From Flavobacterium zepuense (GTDB taxonomy: Bacteria; Bacteroidota; Bacteroidia; Flavobacteriales; Flavobacteriaceae), in assembly GCF_007097145.1 (NCBI RefSeq), contig NZ_VJVZ01000013.1:1-64000 (forward strand): 64,000 nucleotides of DNA, in the 5' to 3' direction. A program made the translations under genes and the position numbers. Every line of letters starts with the position of its first letter. The stretch's first letter is position 1. Below the pieces are notes generated by a model that was not told the origin of the DNA, made no database searches, and worked only from the letters and a program-made list of their open reading frames with translations. Below, in pieces: positions 43,024 to 52,700 of the stretch.

Positions 43024-43154
43024 CACTCGTGGTGTATATCGTCTTCGGTCTATTATCTAAAAATCCAATATTCTAAAATTGAAGCTTTGGTTTTTATTTA
43101 TTGTTTAAGCGTAAGCGCTCTGTTTGTTATTTGAGATTTGTATTTTGAAAATTC

Positions 43155-44027
43155 TTAATACAGATCGTCTGTTCTTAAATTTAAAAAGCGCTGTGTGGCA
43201 AAAAAGGTGCTTATCATGGCAATGATGATCCCAAAAGCCAGTACACCGGCCAGTACTATAGCGGTAGGTATCCAGTCTTCCCAAATGTTCAGTACCGGGA
43301 AAGCGCCATCAAGCCAGTACACCAGGTAAATAAGTGCGGCAATGGCAAGCAATGCGCCAAAAAGCCCCAATTTAATACCCTTCCAGATATACGGCCTGCG
43401 GATGAACGATTTTGTAGCGCCCACCATCTGCATGGTTTTAATAGTAAAGCGGTGCGAATAAATAGACAGGCGTAATGCGCTGTTTATTAACAACATGGCT
43501 ACAAAGGCCAGTACGCCGCTTATAATTAATATCCAAAAAGTAATGGTTTTAATATTTTCGTTGGCAAGGTCTACCAAAACGTTATCATAAGTAATATCGC
43601 CCACGGCAGGGTCAGATCGCAGTTCTACCTCAATTTCCTTAATGCTGTCTTTTTGCACATAGGCACTTTTAAGGTGAATATCGTACGAATCCAACAATGG
43701 GTTCTCGTCAAGCATTACATCATAATCCTTCATTAATTCCGGATTATTCTTAACCGCATCTTCTTTAGAAATAAACACATGGTCTTTTATATACGCCGAG
43801 TTTTGCAGGCGCACGCCAAAGGCTTGGGTGGTACTATCGGTAGCTTCGCGCTTAAAATAAACCGTCATGGGGATATTTTCCTTTACATAGCCGGAAATCT
43901 TATCGGTATTAATAACAAAGAGGCCCAAAGCCCCAAGCAGCGTTAGCACTATAAAAATACACAGCACAACAGAAAAATATGAAGAAATTACCCGTCGTTT
44001 CTGGAATTTTTCAAAAGATGATGCCAT
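43155..44027 (-). CDS. ftsX: Cell division protein FtsX
   Basis: This 290-residue permease-like subunit has an N-terminal membrane segment (IVLTLLGALGLFVI), a periplasmic loop (about 45-165) containing the FtsX pattern VxFKxxxT..., and three C-terminal membrane segments (TITFWILIISGVLAFVAMLLINSALRL, LFGALLAIAALIYLVYWL, IVLAGVLAFGIIIAMIS). With FtsE it controls peptidoglycan hydrolases at the septum. ftsE is not in this window. It is the first gene of the ftsX-DUF3098-uppP-truB run, although 210 bases with a repeat separate it from the next gene. Confidence 0.92.
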   Translation of the reverse strand: MASSFEKFQKRRVISSYFSVVLCIFIVLTLLGALGLFVINTDKISGYVKENIPMTVYFKREATDSTTQAFGVRLQNSAYIKDHVFISKEDAVKNNPELMKDYDVMLDENPLLDSYDIHLKSAYVQKDSIKEIEVELRSDPAVGDITYDNVLVDLANENIKTITFWILIISGVLAFVAMLLINSALRLSIYSHRFTIKTMQMVGATKSFIRRPYIWKGIKLGLFGALLAIAALIYLVYWLDGAFPVLNIWEDWIPTAIVLAGVLAFGIIIAMISTFFATQRFLNLRTDDLY

Positions 44028-44118
44028 AGGTTATCTTAATTTAGGCGTAAAAATAAATAAACTATTCGGTACAGCATAGTTTATAACGGGCAAAGTTTTT
44101 ACATTCGTACAATAACTG

Positions 44119-44126
44119 TAAATTTG
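44119..44126 (+). promoter_or_regulatory. -7 box TAAATTTG of leuS
   Basis: It matches the consensus and lies 53 bases before ATG 44180. A weaker AAACTTTG on the minus strand (44091-44098) could serve ftsX, so divergent promoters sit side by side. Confidence 0.6.
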
Positions 44127-44179
44127 TGCCGCGAAGGTGCTGATGCCCTAAGCCACTAAGAACCTAAGTAACGTACAAA

Positions 44180-47100
44180 ATGAGATACGATCATAAGAGA
44201 ATCGAAGACTACTGGCAAAAATACTGGGCAGAGGAAGGTACCTTTCGCGCCGAAAACCAATCTGATAAACCCAAATACTATGTGCTGGATATGTTTCCGT
44301 ACCCAAGTGGTGCCGGCCTGCACGTAGGGCATCCGCTGGGCTACATAGCAAGTGATATTTATGCGCGCTACAAGCGCCACCAGGGCTTTAATGTGCTGCA
44401 CCCGCAGGGATACGACAGTTTTGGCCTTCCGGCAGAACAGTATGCCATACAAACCGGCCAGCATCCTGCCGTTACCACCGAGGCTAATATTAATCGTTAC
44501 CGCGAGCAGCTGGATAAAATAGGATTTTCTTTTGACTGGGACAGGGAGGTGCGCACCTCTAACCCCGAATATTATAAATGGACACAATGGATATTTATCC
44601 AGTTGTTCAACTCATGGTACAATAAAGACACCGATAAGGCCGAGAGCATCTGTACGCTTATCAGCCATTTTGAGGCTAACGGCAATGCAGGCGTAAACGC
44701 CGTGAGCGATGATAACATTGCTGCCTTTACGGCCGATGATTGGAAAGGCTACACTAAAGACGAGCAGGAAAAACTGCTGCTTAAATACAGGCTTACCTAC
44801 CTTGCCGAAACCGAAGTGAACTGGTGCCAGGCATTGGGTACCGTACTGGCTAACGATGAGATTGTTAACGGAGTGTCTGAACGTGGGGGCTACCCGGTTA
44901 TCCGTAAAAAGATGACCCAGTGGAGTATGCGCATCTCGGCGTATGCCGAACGTTTTTTACAGGGGCTTGATACCATCGACTGGAGTGAATCTATCAAGGA
45001 AAGCCAGCGCAACTGGATTGGTAAATCGGTTGGGGCATCGGTTAGGTTTAATGTGATAAATGCATCTTCAGACCTCACCCCTAACAGCGCAGTCCTCTCC
45101 CCCGGCTCTTCAAAAGACCTCACCCCTAACCCCTCTCCGAAGGAGAGGGGAACTCAGGCCGGAAACGTAGCCGGAGATCCGGGGTACATGACCGCCGATA
45201 GTTCTAATGCTAAAGAGTTGGTTGGGTTTGCCCGTTCTAACAGAAAAGAAGCTACCAAGGCAGAAGCGTTATTATGGGAAGCTGCAAGAGATAAAAAGCT
45301 TGGGTATAAAATAAGGAGGCAGCACTATGTAGGCAACTATATTGCTGACTTTATATCGCTTGAAAAAAGGCTGATCATTGAAGTTGATGGGGGATACCAT
45401 GATGATGCGGAACAGGTTGAACTGGATGCCGCCCGCACATTAGAACTGGAGCAAAAATATTCGTTTAAAGTACTTCGATTTACTAATGATGAAGTGCTTA
45501 ATAATTTAGATAATGTTTTATCCCAAATAAGAATAGCCCTGGCAAACCGCAAATCCTACAATGATGAGAAGGATTTGAGTGAAGCTGCCCCCCTCTCCTT
45601 CGGAGAGGGGCCGGGGGTGAGGTCTGATAATGATGTGACCCTAAACCAAAACGGCAACCCATCCATCCTTGAAGGCCTCGGCTTACGAGAATTCTTTGAT
45701 GATATAATCAGTCCGTTTGAGGAAGAAGACACCAGTAACTATACAATAGAAGTATTTACCACCCGCCCTGATACCATTTTTGGTGTAACGTTTATGACGT
45801 TAGCGCCGGAGCATGAGCTTGTGGCTAAAATTACCACGCCTACGCAAAAACCGTTGGTAGACGCTTATGTAGAAGCCACGTCAAAACGCAGCGAGCGTGA
45901 GCGTATGGCCGATGTTAAAACCATATCGGGCGTGTTTACAGGTGCGTATGCCGAGCATCCGTTTACTAAAGAGCCCATCCCGGTTTGGATAGGCGATTAC
46001 GTGCTTGCAGGCTACGGTACGGGTGCCGTTATGGCGGTACCGGCAGGCGACCAGCGTGATTATGATTTTGCAAGGCATTTTGGCATCCCGATAAAAAATA
46101 TATTTGAAGGCCAGGATATTTCAACCGAGGCGTATGGTGCTAAAGACGGCGTTATCCTAAAGGATTCCGACTTTTTAAATGGTGATACATATAAAGAGGC
46201 AACTAAAAAAGTGATTAGCTCTTTAGAGGGTATAGGCCAGGGTAAGGGCAAAACCAATTACCGCCTGCGCGATGCTGTTTTTAGCCGCCAGAGGTACTGG
46301 GGCGAGCCGTTCCCGGTGTACTATGTAAACGGTGTGCCACAGCTTATTGCTACAGAGCATTTACCGGTGCGTTTGCCCGATGTTGAAAAATACCTGCCTA
46401 CCGAAGACGGTCAGCCGCCATTGGGTAACTCCCGCGAGTGGGCGTGGAGCACTACCGAGAATAAGGTGGTAAGCAACGACCTGATAGATGAGGCAACGGT
46501 GTTTCCGTTAGAGTTAAACACCATGCCGGGCTGGGCAGGCAGCTCATGGTACTGGCTGCGTTACATGGACCCGCACAATAATGATGAATTTGTAAGCAAA
46601 GAAGCTGAAGATTACTGGCAAAATGTTGATTTATACATTGGCGGTAACGAGCATGCTACAGGCCATTTATTGTACTCCCGTTTTTGGAATAAGTTTTTAA
46701 AAGACCGCGGTTTTGTAAATCAGGAAGAGCCGTTTAAAAAGCTTATTAACCAGGGTATGATTTTGGGGATGAGTGCTTTTGTGTATATTTTTTATCAGCA
46801 TACGACACTACAAGATCCGAATGAATTAGTAAAATCAATGACTTCTGACATCAAGAAGAAAACATATTTGCTTTCTAAAAGTATTCATACGGATCTTATT
46901 AATGGAGTGGATAATCCTCAAATTAATAGAGTTAAAGAAGAAATTTTAAATGATTATCGTAACGCAGGTATAAGTAGTATGGCATGGTTTAATGCTGAGC
47001 CGCTCTCATTACCTATTCATGTGGATGTGGCTCTAATTAATTCATCAGATGAATTAGATATTGAGGCATTTAAAAATCATCCACTATATTCTGATTATAA

Positions 47101-47839
47101 AGATGCCATATTTGTAACAGAAGACAACGGCAAATACATTGTAGGCCGCGAAGTCGAGAAAATGTCGAAATCAAAATACAACGTGGTTACGCCTGATTTG
47201 ATTTGCGAGCAATACGGTGCCGATACATTAAGGTTGTATGAAATGTTCTTAGGTCCGCTTGAGCAGGCCAAACCGTGGAATACCGCCGGTATAACGGGGG
47301 TATCGGGTTTCCTTAAAAAGCTGTGGAAGCTGTATTTTGATGATAACGGGCTAATTGTTACCACTAACGAGGCCAGCAAAGAGGCATTTAAGATACTGCA
47401 CCGCACCATTAAGAAAACGCAGGATGATATAGAGAATTTCTCGTTCAACACCTCTGTCAGCAGTTTTATGATAGCCGTTAATGAGCTTACGGCCATTAAC
47501 TGTCACGAGCGCACTATATTAGAGCCGCTGGCTATATTGATATCGCCGTATGCACCGCACATTGCCGAAGAGCTTTGGAGGCAGCTGGGGCACAAAACGA
47601 GCATCTCTACAGTGCCGTTCCCAATCTTTAATGCCGAGCATTTGGTAGAGAGCAGTAAGGAGTACCCGGTATCTTTTAACGGCAAGACACGCTTTAAAAT
47701 AGAGCTGCCAATGGACCTGAGCAAGGAAGAAATAGAAGCCGCCATTTTGGCTGACGAGCGCACCGCGCAGCAGCTAAACGGGCAGGCGCCTAAAAAAATT
47801 ATTGTAGTACCGGGCAAGATTATTAATATTGTTGGGTAA
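44180..47839 (+). CDS. leuS: Leucyl-tRNA synthetase with in-frame DUF559 insertion
   Basis: LeuRS charges tRNA-Leu. The class I motifs HVGH (from His48) and KMSKS (994-998) and the CP1 editing motif TTRPDT (about 525-530) are intact. The 1219-residue length exceeds the usual 900-1000. About 225 extra residues (roughly 293-519) lie exactly between SVGASVRFNV and YTIEVFTTRPDT, at the start of the editing domain. They contain a DUF559 endonuclease-like domain between two repeat-derived peptides (DLTPNPSPKERG and APLSFGEGPGVRS). A second anomaly is a strikingly AT-rich stretch at about 46750-47110 that encodes residues ~858-977 just before KMSKS. The frame is open throughout, and leuS is essential, so the fused protein is presumably functional or the insert is removed. 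Confidence 0.95.
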   Translation: MRYDHKRIEDYWQKYWAEEGTFRAENQSDKPKYYVLDMFPYPSGAGLHVGHPLGYIASDIYARYKRHQGFNVLHPQGYDSFGLPAEQYAIQTGQHPAVTTEANINRYREQLDKIGFSFDWDREVRTSNPEYYKWTQWIFIQLFNSWYNKDTDKAESICTLISHFEANGNAGVNAVSDDNIAAFTADDWKGYTKDEQEKLLLKYRLTYLAETEVNWCQALGTVLANDEIVNGVSERGGYPVIRKKMTQWSMRISAYAERFLQGLDTIDWSESIKESQRNWIGKSVGASVRFNVINASSDLTPNSAVLSPGSSKDLTPNPSPKERGTQAGNVAGDPGYMTADSSNAKELVGFARSNRKEATKAEALLWEAARDKKLGYKIRRQHYVGNYIADFISLEKRLIIEVDGGYHDDAEQVELDAARTLELEQKYSFKVLRFTNDEVLNNLDNVLSQIRIALANRKSYNDEKDLSEAAPLSFGEGPGVRSDNDVTLNQNGNPSILEGLGLREFFDDIISPFEEEDTSNYTIEVFTTRPDTIFGVTFMTLAPEHELVAKITTPTQKPLVDAYVEATSKRSERERMADVKTISGVFTGAYAEHPFTKEPIPVWIGDYVLAGYGTGAVMAVPAGDQRDYDFARHFGIPIKNIFEGQDISTEAYGAKDGVILKDSDFLNGDTYKEATKKVISSLEGIGQGKGKTNYRLRDAVFSRQRYWGEPFPVYYVNGVPQLIATEHLPVRLPDVEKYLPTEDGQPPLGNSREWAWSTTENKVVSNDLIDEATVFPLELNTMPGWAGSSWYWLRYMDPHNNDEFVSKEAEDYWQNVDLYIGGNEHATGHLLYSRFWNKFLKDRGFVNQEEPFKKLINQGMILGMSAFVYIFYQHTTLQDPNELVKSMTSDIKKKTYLLSKSIHTDLINGVDNPQINRVKEEILNDYRNAGISSMAWFNAEPLSLPIHVDVALINSSDELDIEAFKNHPLYSDYKDAIFVTEDNGKYIVGREVEKMSKSKYNVVTPDLICEQYGADTLRLYEMFLGPLEQAKPWNTAGITGVSGFLKKLWKLYFDDNGLIVTTNEASKEAFKILHRTIKKTQDDIENFSFNTSVSSFMIAVNELTAINCHERTILEPLAILISPYAPHIAEELWRQLGHKTSISTVPFPIFNAEHLVESSKEYPVSFNGKTRFKIELPMDLSKEEIEAAILADERTAQQLNGQAPKKIIVVPGKIINIVG
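45115..45625 (+). mobile_element. DUF559-coding insertion in leuS with 36-bp inverted repeats
   Basis: The ends 45115-45150 and 45590-45625 are inverted repeats of 36 bases that match at 33 positions (AGACCTCACCCC...CCTCTCCGAAGGAGAGGGG). Between them the frame encodes a DUF559 domain (VSR-like/PD-(D/E)xK superfamily): EATKAEALLWEAARDKKLGYKIRRQH, then IADFI with Asp390, and IIEVDGG with Glu401 and Asp403, then FKVLRFTNDEVLNNLDNVL. The catalytic residues look intact. An extra partial copy of the left end lies at 45069-45106. The mobility of this unit is inference from its structure and from the related repeat at 42978-43023. Confidence 0.8.
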
Positions 47840-47860
47840 CTAATTTATATTCAAAACTAT

Positions 47861-47898
47861 AAAAGAGCACAAGTTTTAATTTGTGTTCTTTTTTTTTG
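47861..47898 (+). terminator. Terminator of leuS
   Basis: AAGAGCACAA pairs with TTGTGTTCTT and is followed by a long T run, 24 bases after the leuS stop. Confidence 0.85.
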
Positions 47899-48134
47899 TA
47901 ATATTGTAGTATCGGGATGTTTTAACGTGCTGATAGAAACTATTTATATTAGGAAATTGTATCTGTAATGTGTCTGCATTATTAAATCTGGCTGATTTTA
48001 ATTTTAGTCAGAAATTGTGGCACAAAATTTGACTTACGTTAAGCGTAATAAAATTACACAACATATAAAGATTAGATTTAGTTAGATAGTTAGTTTAGGT
48101 TAAAAAACCAGCCACTGCCATGGCTGGTTTTTTT
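47899..48134 (+). ncRNA. Possible small RNA ending at an orphan terminator
   Basis: A strong terminator (AAACCAGCCA/TGGCTGGTTT plus T run, 48102-48134) stands in a 350-base gene-free gap, well after the leuS terminator and before the next promoter. No ORF of note lies in between. This could be the 3' end of a non-coding RNA. No clear promoter box is visible, so the 5' end is not defined. Confidence 0.25.
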
Positions 48135-48255
48135 GTTTGGTAAAATTCTTAAAGTCTTCCTAAATGTTTAGCACTGTGCACCTGACAATTTTTCATTTGT
48201 AAAAATTGGCTTTCTTTTTGCTGTATACATACCAACCAAATAAAAGAAAAAGACG

Positions 48256-48957
48256 ATGATAGGATATTATGTATTAATTGGTATTATAGCGCTTATAAGC
48301 TTTGCCGTGGGCAGTAAGCTTAAAAGTAAGTTTGATTTTTACAGCAAGGTGCATTTGCGCAACGGTATGAGCGGTGCCGAGATTGCCCAGCAAATGCTAA
48401 ATGACAACGGCATTTATGATGTAAGGGTTATAAGCACTTCAGGACGGTTGACCGACCACTATAATCCGTCCGATAAAACCGTTAACCTTAGCGAGGCCGT
48501 ATATAACGAACGTAACGCGGCGGCGGCGGCTGTTGCTGCCCACGAGGTAGGCCACGCCGTACAGCACGCGCAGGCTTACAGTATGCTGCAACTGCGCAGC
48601 AGCCTTGTGCCGGTGGTTAACATTGCGAGCGGGTTTTCGCCTATATTAATTATTGTAGGCCTTGGTATGGGTGTTGCGGCAAGCATTGGTATTGGGTATT
48701 ACATTGCCATTGCGGGCCTTGTGCTAATGGCTATGGGTACGCTGTTTAGCTTTATTACCCTTCCGGTAGAGTATGATGCCAGTAACCGCGCCCTTGCCTG
48801 GTTAAAGAACAAGAACATGCTTACGCCACAGGAATATGCCGGCGCCGAGGATTCGCTTAAATGGGCTGCCCGTACCTATGTAGTAGCTGCCATTGGCGCA
48901 CTGGCAACATTGCTTTACTGGGCATTAATGGTTTTTGGAGGCCGTTCCAGGGATTAA
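48256..48957 (+). CDS. YugP-like zinc metallopeptidase (membrane)
   Basis: The 233-residue protein has an N-terminal membrane segment, the zinc motif HEVGHAVQHAQAY (His96, Glu97, His100) and three later membrane segments, with FITLPVEYDASNRALAWL as the third conserved block. This is the Zn_peptidase_2 (YugP) family, whose members are predicted intramembrane or membrane-bound proteases of unknown substrate. It is monocistronic with its own terminator. The Lrp gene lies convergent. Confidence 0.9.
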   Translation: MIGYYVLIGIIALISFAVGSKLKSKFDFYSKVHLRNGMSGAEIAQQMLNDNGIYDVRVISTSGRLTDHYNPSDKTVNLSEAVYNERNAAAAAVAAHEVGHAVQHAQAYSMLQLRSSLVPVVNIASGFSPILIIVGLGMGVAASIGIGYYIAIAGLVLMAMGTLFSFITLPVEYDASNRALAWLKNKNMLTPQEYAGAEDSLKWAARTYVVAAIGALATLLYWALMVFGGRSRD

Positions 48958-48981
48958 AACCCCTGTCTATATATATGCGTT

Positions 48982-49016
48982 AAAAACCGCTTTGGCAATG
49001 CCGGGCGGTTTTTTTT
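48982..49016 (+). terminator. Terminator of the metallopeptidase gene
   Basis: AAAACCGC...GCGGTTTTTTTT with an inner GGC/GCC pair around AAT. Confidence 0.8.
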
Positions 49017-49020
49017 GTGG

Positions 49021-49124
49021 GTCGAAAGTCTTAAAGTCGTCAAGTCGAAAGTTCGGTGCTCATTGCCTATTGCTCATTGCCTATTGCCTGTTCAAAACTG
49101 CCTACTGCGACTGAACACTGAACA
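49021..49124. repeat. Tandem-like intergenic repeats
   Basis: Contains GCTCATTGCCTATT repeated about three times and AACTGCC/GACTGAACACTGAACACT copies, similar to the CAGTCGCAGTTTTCAGT motif at 33148-33170 and to 39833-39857. No gene. Confidence 0.5.
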
Positions 49125-49595
49125 CTACAACTGAATCTGCCTTTCTATCTGCTGGTCCAGCGATATAAACGTTTCGGTGCGCGATACCCCGCTAATGGGC
49201 TGTATCTTGTTGTTGAGCAGCTGCATGAGGTGCTCGTTATCGCGGCAGATGATCTTTATGAGTATCGACCAGTTTCCGGTGGTGTAGTGGCATTCTAAAA
49301 CTTCGGGTATTTTTTTGAGTTCTTTTACCGCCTCGGGGTTGCTGGATGCTTTGTCTAAATAGATGCCCACAAACGCCATGGTGCTGTAGCCCAAAACGCG
49401 GGTGTTCACGATAAATTTAGAACCGCTTATAACCCCGGCCTGCTCCAGTTTACGAAGCCGCTGGTGTATGGCTGCCCCCGAGATTCCTATTTTAGAGGCT
49501 ATCTGTAAAATGGGCTTTCGGGCATCTTCCATAAGGAAACGGAGTATCTCTTTATCAATACCGTCTATTTCTATTTGAAGTGAATTTACTTTCAT
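49125..49595 (-). CDS. Lrp/AsnC-family transcriptional regulator
   Basis: The 156-residue protein has an N-terminal winged HTH (IDKEILRFLMEDARKPILQIASKIGISGAAIHQRLRKLEQAGVISG) and a C-terminal RAM ligand-binding domain (YSTMAFVGIYL...VLECHYTTGNWSILIKIICRDNEHLMQLL). Lrp/AsnC proteins sense amino acids and form octamers or similar. The alanine dehydrogenase gene 5 kb away is a conceivable target, but nothing in the sequence shows it. A -7-like TATTTTTA lies at 49613-49620 upstream. Confidence 0.9.
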   Translation of the reverse strand: MKVNSLQIEIDGIDKEILRFLMEDARKPILQIASKIGISGAAIHQRLRKLEQAGVISGSKFIVNTRVLGYSTMAFVGIYLDKASSNPEAVKELKKIPEVLECHYTTGNWSILIKIICRDNEHLMQLLNNKIQPISGVSRTETFISLDQQIERQIQL

Positions 49596-49599
49596 AGGT

Positions 49600-49736
49600 T
49601 ATAGTTTGAAAGTAAAAATACGGAATTAGTTTCAAAGTGACAGAGTTTCAAAGTAACAGAGTGACAAAGTAGAAAATATCCGTGATGTAAACTTTGCTAC
49701 TTTGTAACTCTGCAACTTTGTGACTGTTTTAAAAAA
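49600..49736. repeat. Inverted AAAGTGACAGAGT repeats
   Basis: AAAGTGACAGAGTTTCAAAG and GTAACAGAGTGACAAAGTAG are mirrored by CTACTTTGTAACTCTGC and AACTTTGTGAC. The arrangement could form a long hairpin between the TraB-like gene and the Lrp gene. Confidence 0.55.
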
Positions 49737-52700
49737 TTAATAATCCTCCTCCGCATACTCTTCTGTAGCGTCATAACCGGTGGTGCGCTTGCCATAGCCG
49801 GCCCTGTTGCGGCGGGCGTTTAGGGCGGCATCAATCATGGTTTTTTTATAATCGGCTATTTCATCGTCATCGGTAATAAAGCGGGTACCGGCGTTTTTAT
49901 AGGCTTGTGGGTTAATCCTGCTGCCGTTATTTACAAAGGCAACGGCGCAAAGCCTTTCGCGTTTTTGCCTATAGCCTGAGCCTTCGTTATCAATACTTTT
50001 AACCTTATAAAAGTAAAAACTAACCGAGTTTTTGCCGTGCTGAATAACACGTTTTTCGTTAAGCGCTACCGAATCTTTTGCGGTATCTATCCTTGCAAGT
50101 TTCAGCAGTGCCGATTTTGCTATCTGCTCATCGGTAATGTTTTTAAGGGCGGCGGTTTTCTTTTGTGCGATAAGCATTTTTTGTACCTCAAACAGTGTTT
50201 TAGGGTTGTTTAAAAGCGCCTGCAGCTCCTGCTCGTTAGTATTGCCGTTCTTAATATCAAGGCGGGCAATTTCCATATTGGTCGCGTCGATATCCAGGGC
50301 TTTTATGGCGGTAAAGATGGCGTTAACCTCTTTATCGCTTTTAAAAGGGTACAGCAGCTCCATATACCCGGTAAGATTACCCGAAGCTGAATTGCCATAA
50401 TAGTACTCATCTTCGCCCGATTCTTTACCGGCCTTGCGGCTCTTAGCCCTTTTAATTTCGAGGCGGGTATTGGTAAGCAGCATTTTTTTGTAGGCCTTAA
50501 GCTTTTTAGGGCTAATGGCATCGGCTTCCAGCAGGCTGGCGGTAAAGCTCACCACCGGCTCATGGTACTCGGGTATGCTGTAGTACTGAAAAACATCAGG
50601 GAACAGCACAGCGCTGTTTTTAGGGTCGATGCTAAAAGTGCTGAAAAGGTTAGCCACCTCGTAGTTATCATCGGTAACCGGGAGGTCGTATTCTAAAAGC
50701 TCTTTAATTTTTTTGTAGGCTTCCTCGGTTTCAAATTCGGCAAGGGCTTCTAACACCGCAAACTGAATGATGGTATTGCTGTCCTCGCGTTTGTACTGGT
50801 TTTCAAAGAACGGGATAACCGCCTTGTCTTTAAGGTTGCCCAGTTTGCGGTACAGTTGGGTAAGCGCGTTGGTTTCCTCAGGCTTAAAGGTAAAGCCCTC
50901 AATAAACTGCTGTAGCTTAACGCGGTTTTCTTTGGTTACCTGTAACTGGTTTACCGATTTTAACGTGCTGCTGCGGATGCTGTCGTATTCGCTACGGGCA
51001 TCGTCTATAAAAAGCTGCATCCTGTCGGCGGGCAGGTTTTCTTCTTTAGAATTATCCAGAAGCGTAAACGAACTGAACATCTTTTCTATGGCCGGGTCGT
51101 TGTTCTTATAGCCTTTTGGCGTCATGGTACTTATAAGGTAGCTGGTGCCGTTGCGGTGCAGTGCCTTAAATTTTATGGCCTGGCTGCTTTCGCTGCTTTC
51201 TACCGAGCCCTCATAGGTTTGGTAGCTGCCTTTGTTCTCTTTCTTTTCGTTTGCAATAGATAACTTGCGGGTTTTTGTGTCGATAAGCTTGTCCCAAAGC
51301 GACTCCCGGTTAGATGCATATTCGTTATATTCGGTTTCGTCGTCGGCAATGGTGGTTACTACTTCATCATCAATGACTACATCATTATTTGTATCTTCCT
51401 CGGTAATGAACTTTTTAAAGTCGGCCCAAAGCGAATCTACCACCACGGCATGGTGCCTGTGGTATTTGTGGTAATATACCTCTACCGTACCGCCCGATGG
51501 CAACGTAAACTGCCTTGTGTTGTATTTCTCCTGAAAAACATTCTCATTCTCATCATCGTCGCCATAATCGCCCATTTCGGGCATGTTGCGCTCAAACTCC
51601 AGTTTTGCATTTTGAGATTTCGGGATGTTGATGCTGTACAGCGCGGTGGTGTCTTTGTAAGTTTCGTATGCTACATCTTCTTTGTAAGGTGCCAGCGTAA
51701 ACGAGTTAAAGAACCTGCCCGTATTAGCCTCTGTAGCGCCCACGCTGCCCAGTAAATAATATTTAGGCCCGTTTATAACCGACTTTAATTTAATGCTCTT
51801 AGCGCCAATTTTAGACGATGATGTAAACGCCGCCGGGTTTGCCGTTAGTTTAGTTTGCGTAGAATCTATACCCAATTGGTTGTAAAACTCATAGTGCATA
51901 CGTTGCAGCTCAAAGTTGGTGTCTTCCAGGTTCTCGGTATCGCTAAGGGTACGCTCAATAACAAAATAGTTCGATTTATCGGTGCTGTCGTAGGCGTAGT
52001 ATTCTACATCCTCAAGGGTTTTGGCGGTGGCGTTTTCGCCGTGTATGGCGTGGTAGGCAGGCATATCTGCCTTAAAGCCGCCCTTAGCAGGGTTGATGCT
52101 GCCCCATCCTGAAAGCTCCGTCTTAACCTTAATGCCGTTAAAAACCTCGTTCTCAAACTGGCGCACGTAGTTTTTCTCGCCCGCCATGCTCACCATAATT
52201 ATCTCCAGCGGGGTAATGTAATACCTGTAGCGTTGCGCATTGCCGGTTTTGGTAACGCTTTTAATATCATAAAGCCCTACGCCATTAGTTTGCGAGAAGT
52301 TTTTCTGGATGATCTTCCCCGGGATATTTTCGTAAAACAAACTGTCTAAACTCTGGTGGTTAAACGGCTTGTTGTCTTTTTTAAGAAAGTCTTTCAGCAG
52401 CAGGCGCTTAATGTTAATGTACCCGCCATTGGCCAGGTCGGGCGACTGCATGTTCTCGCCACTCTCTATAACCGACCCGTTAAATACGGGCAGCGTAACA
52501 ATGCCATCGGCGGTGGTGTAGCTTTTAAAGGTGGGTTTAATAAAGTACTCCTCAATTTTTTCTTTTTTGGTTTTGCCGGCATCGGTATAGCGGTCTACCA
52601 CGGGGTTAACCTTGTAGCCACGTGAGCGAAGCATTTCTATAATACCGCGCTTGCCTGGAAGGTGGGCAGCACCCACAGCGGCAAACAGGCTGCCTGTTTT

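Noticed and set aside
45115..45625. Intein or group I/II intron in leuS
   Set aside because: The insertion has no intein splice residues and no intron core; the reading frame runs straight through both ends.
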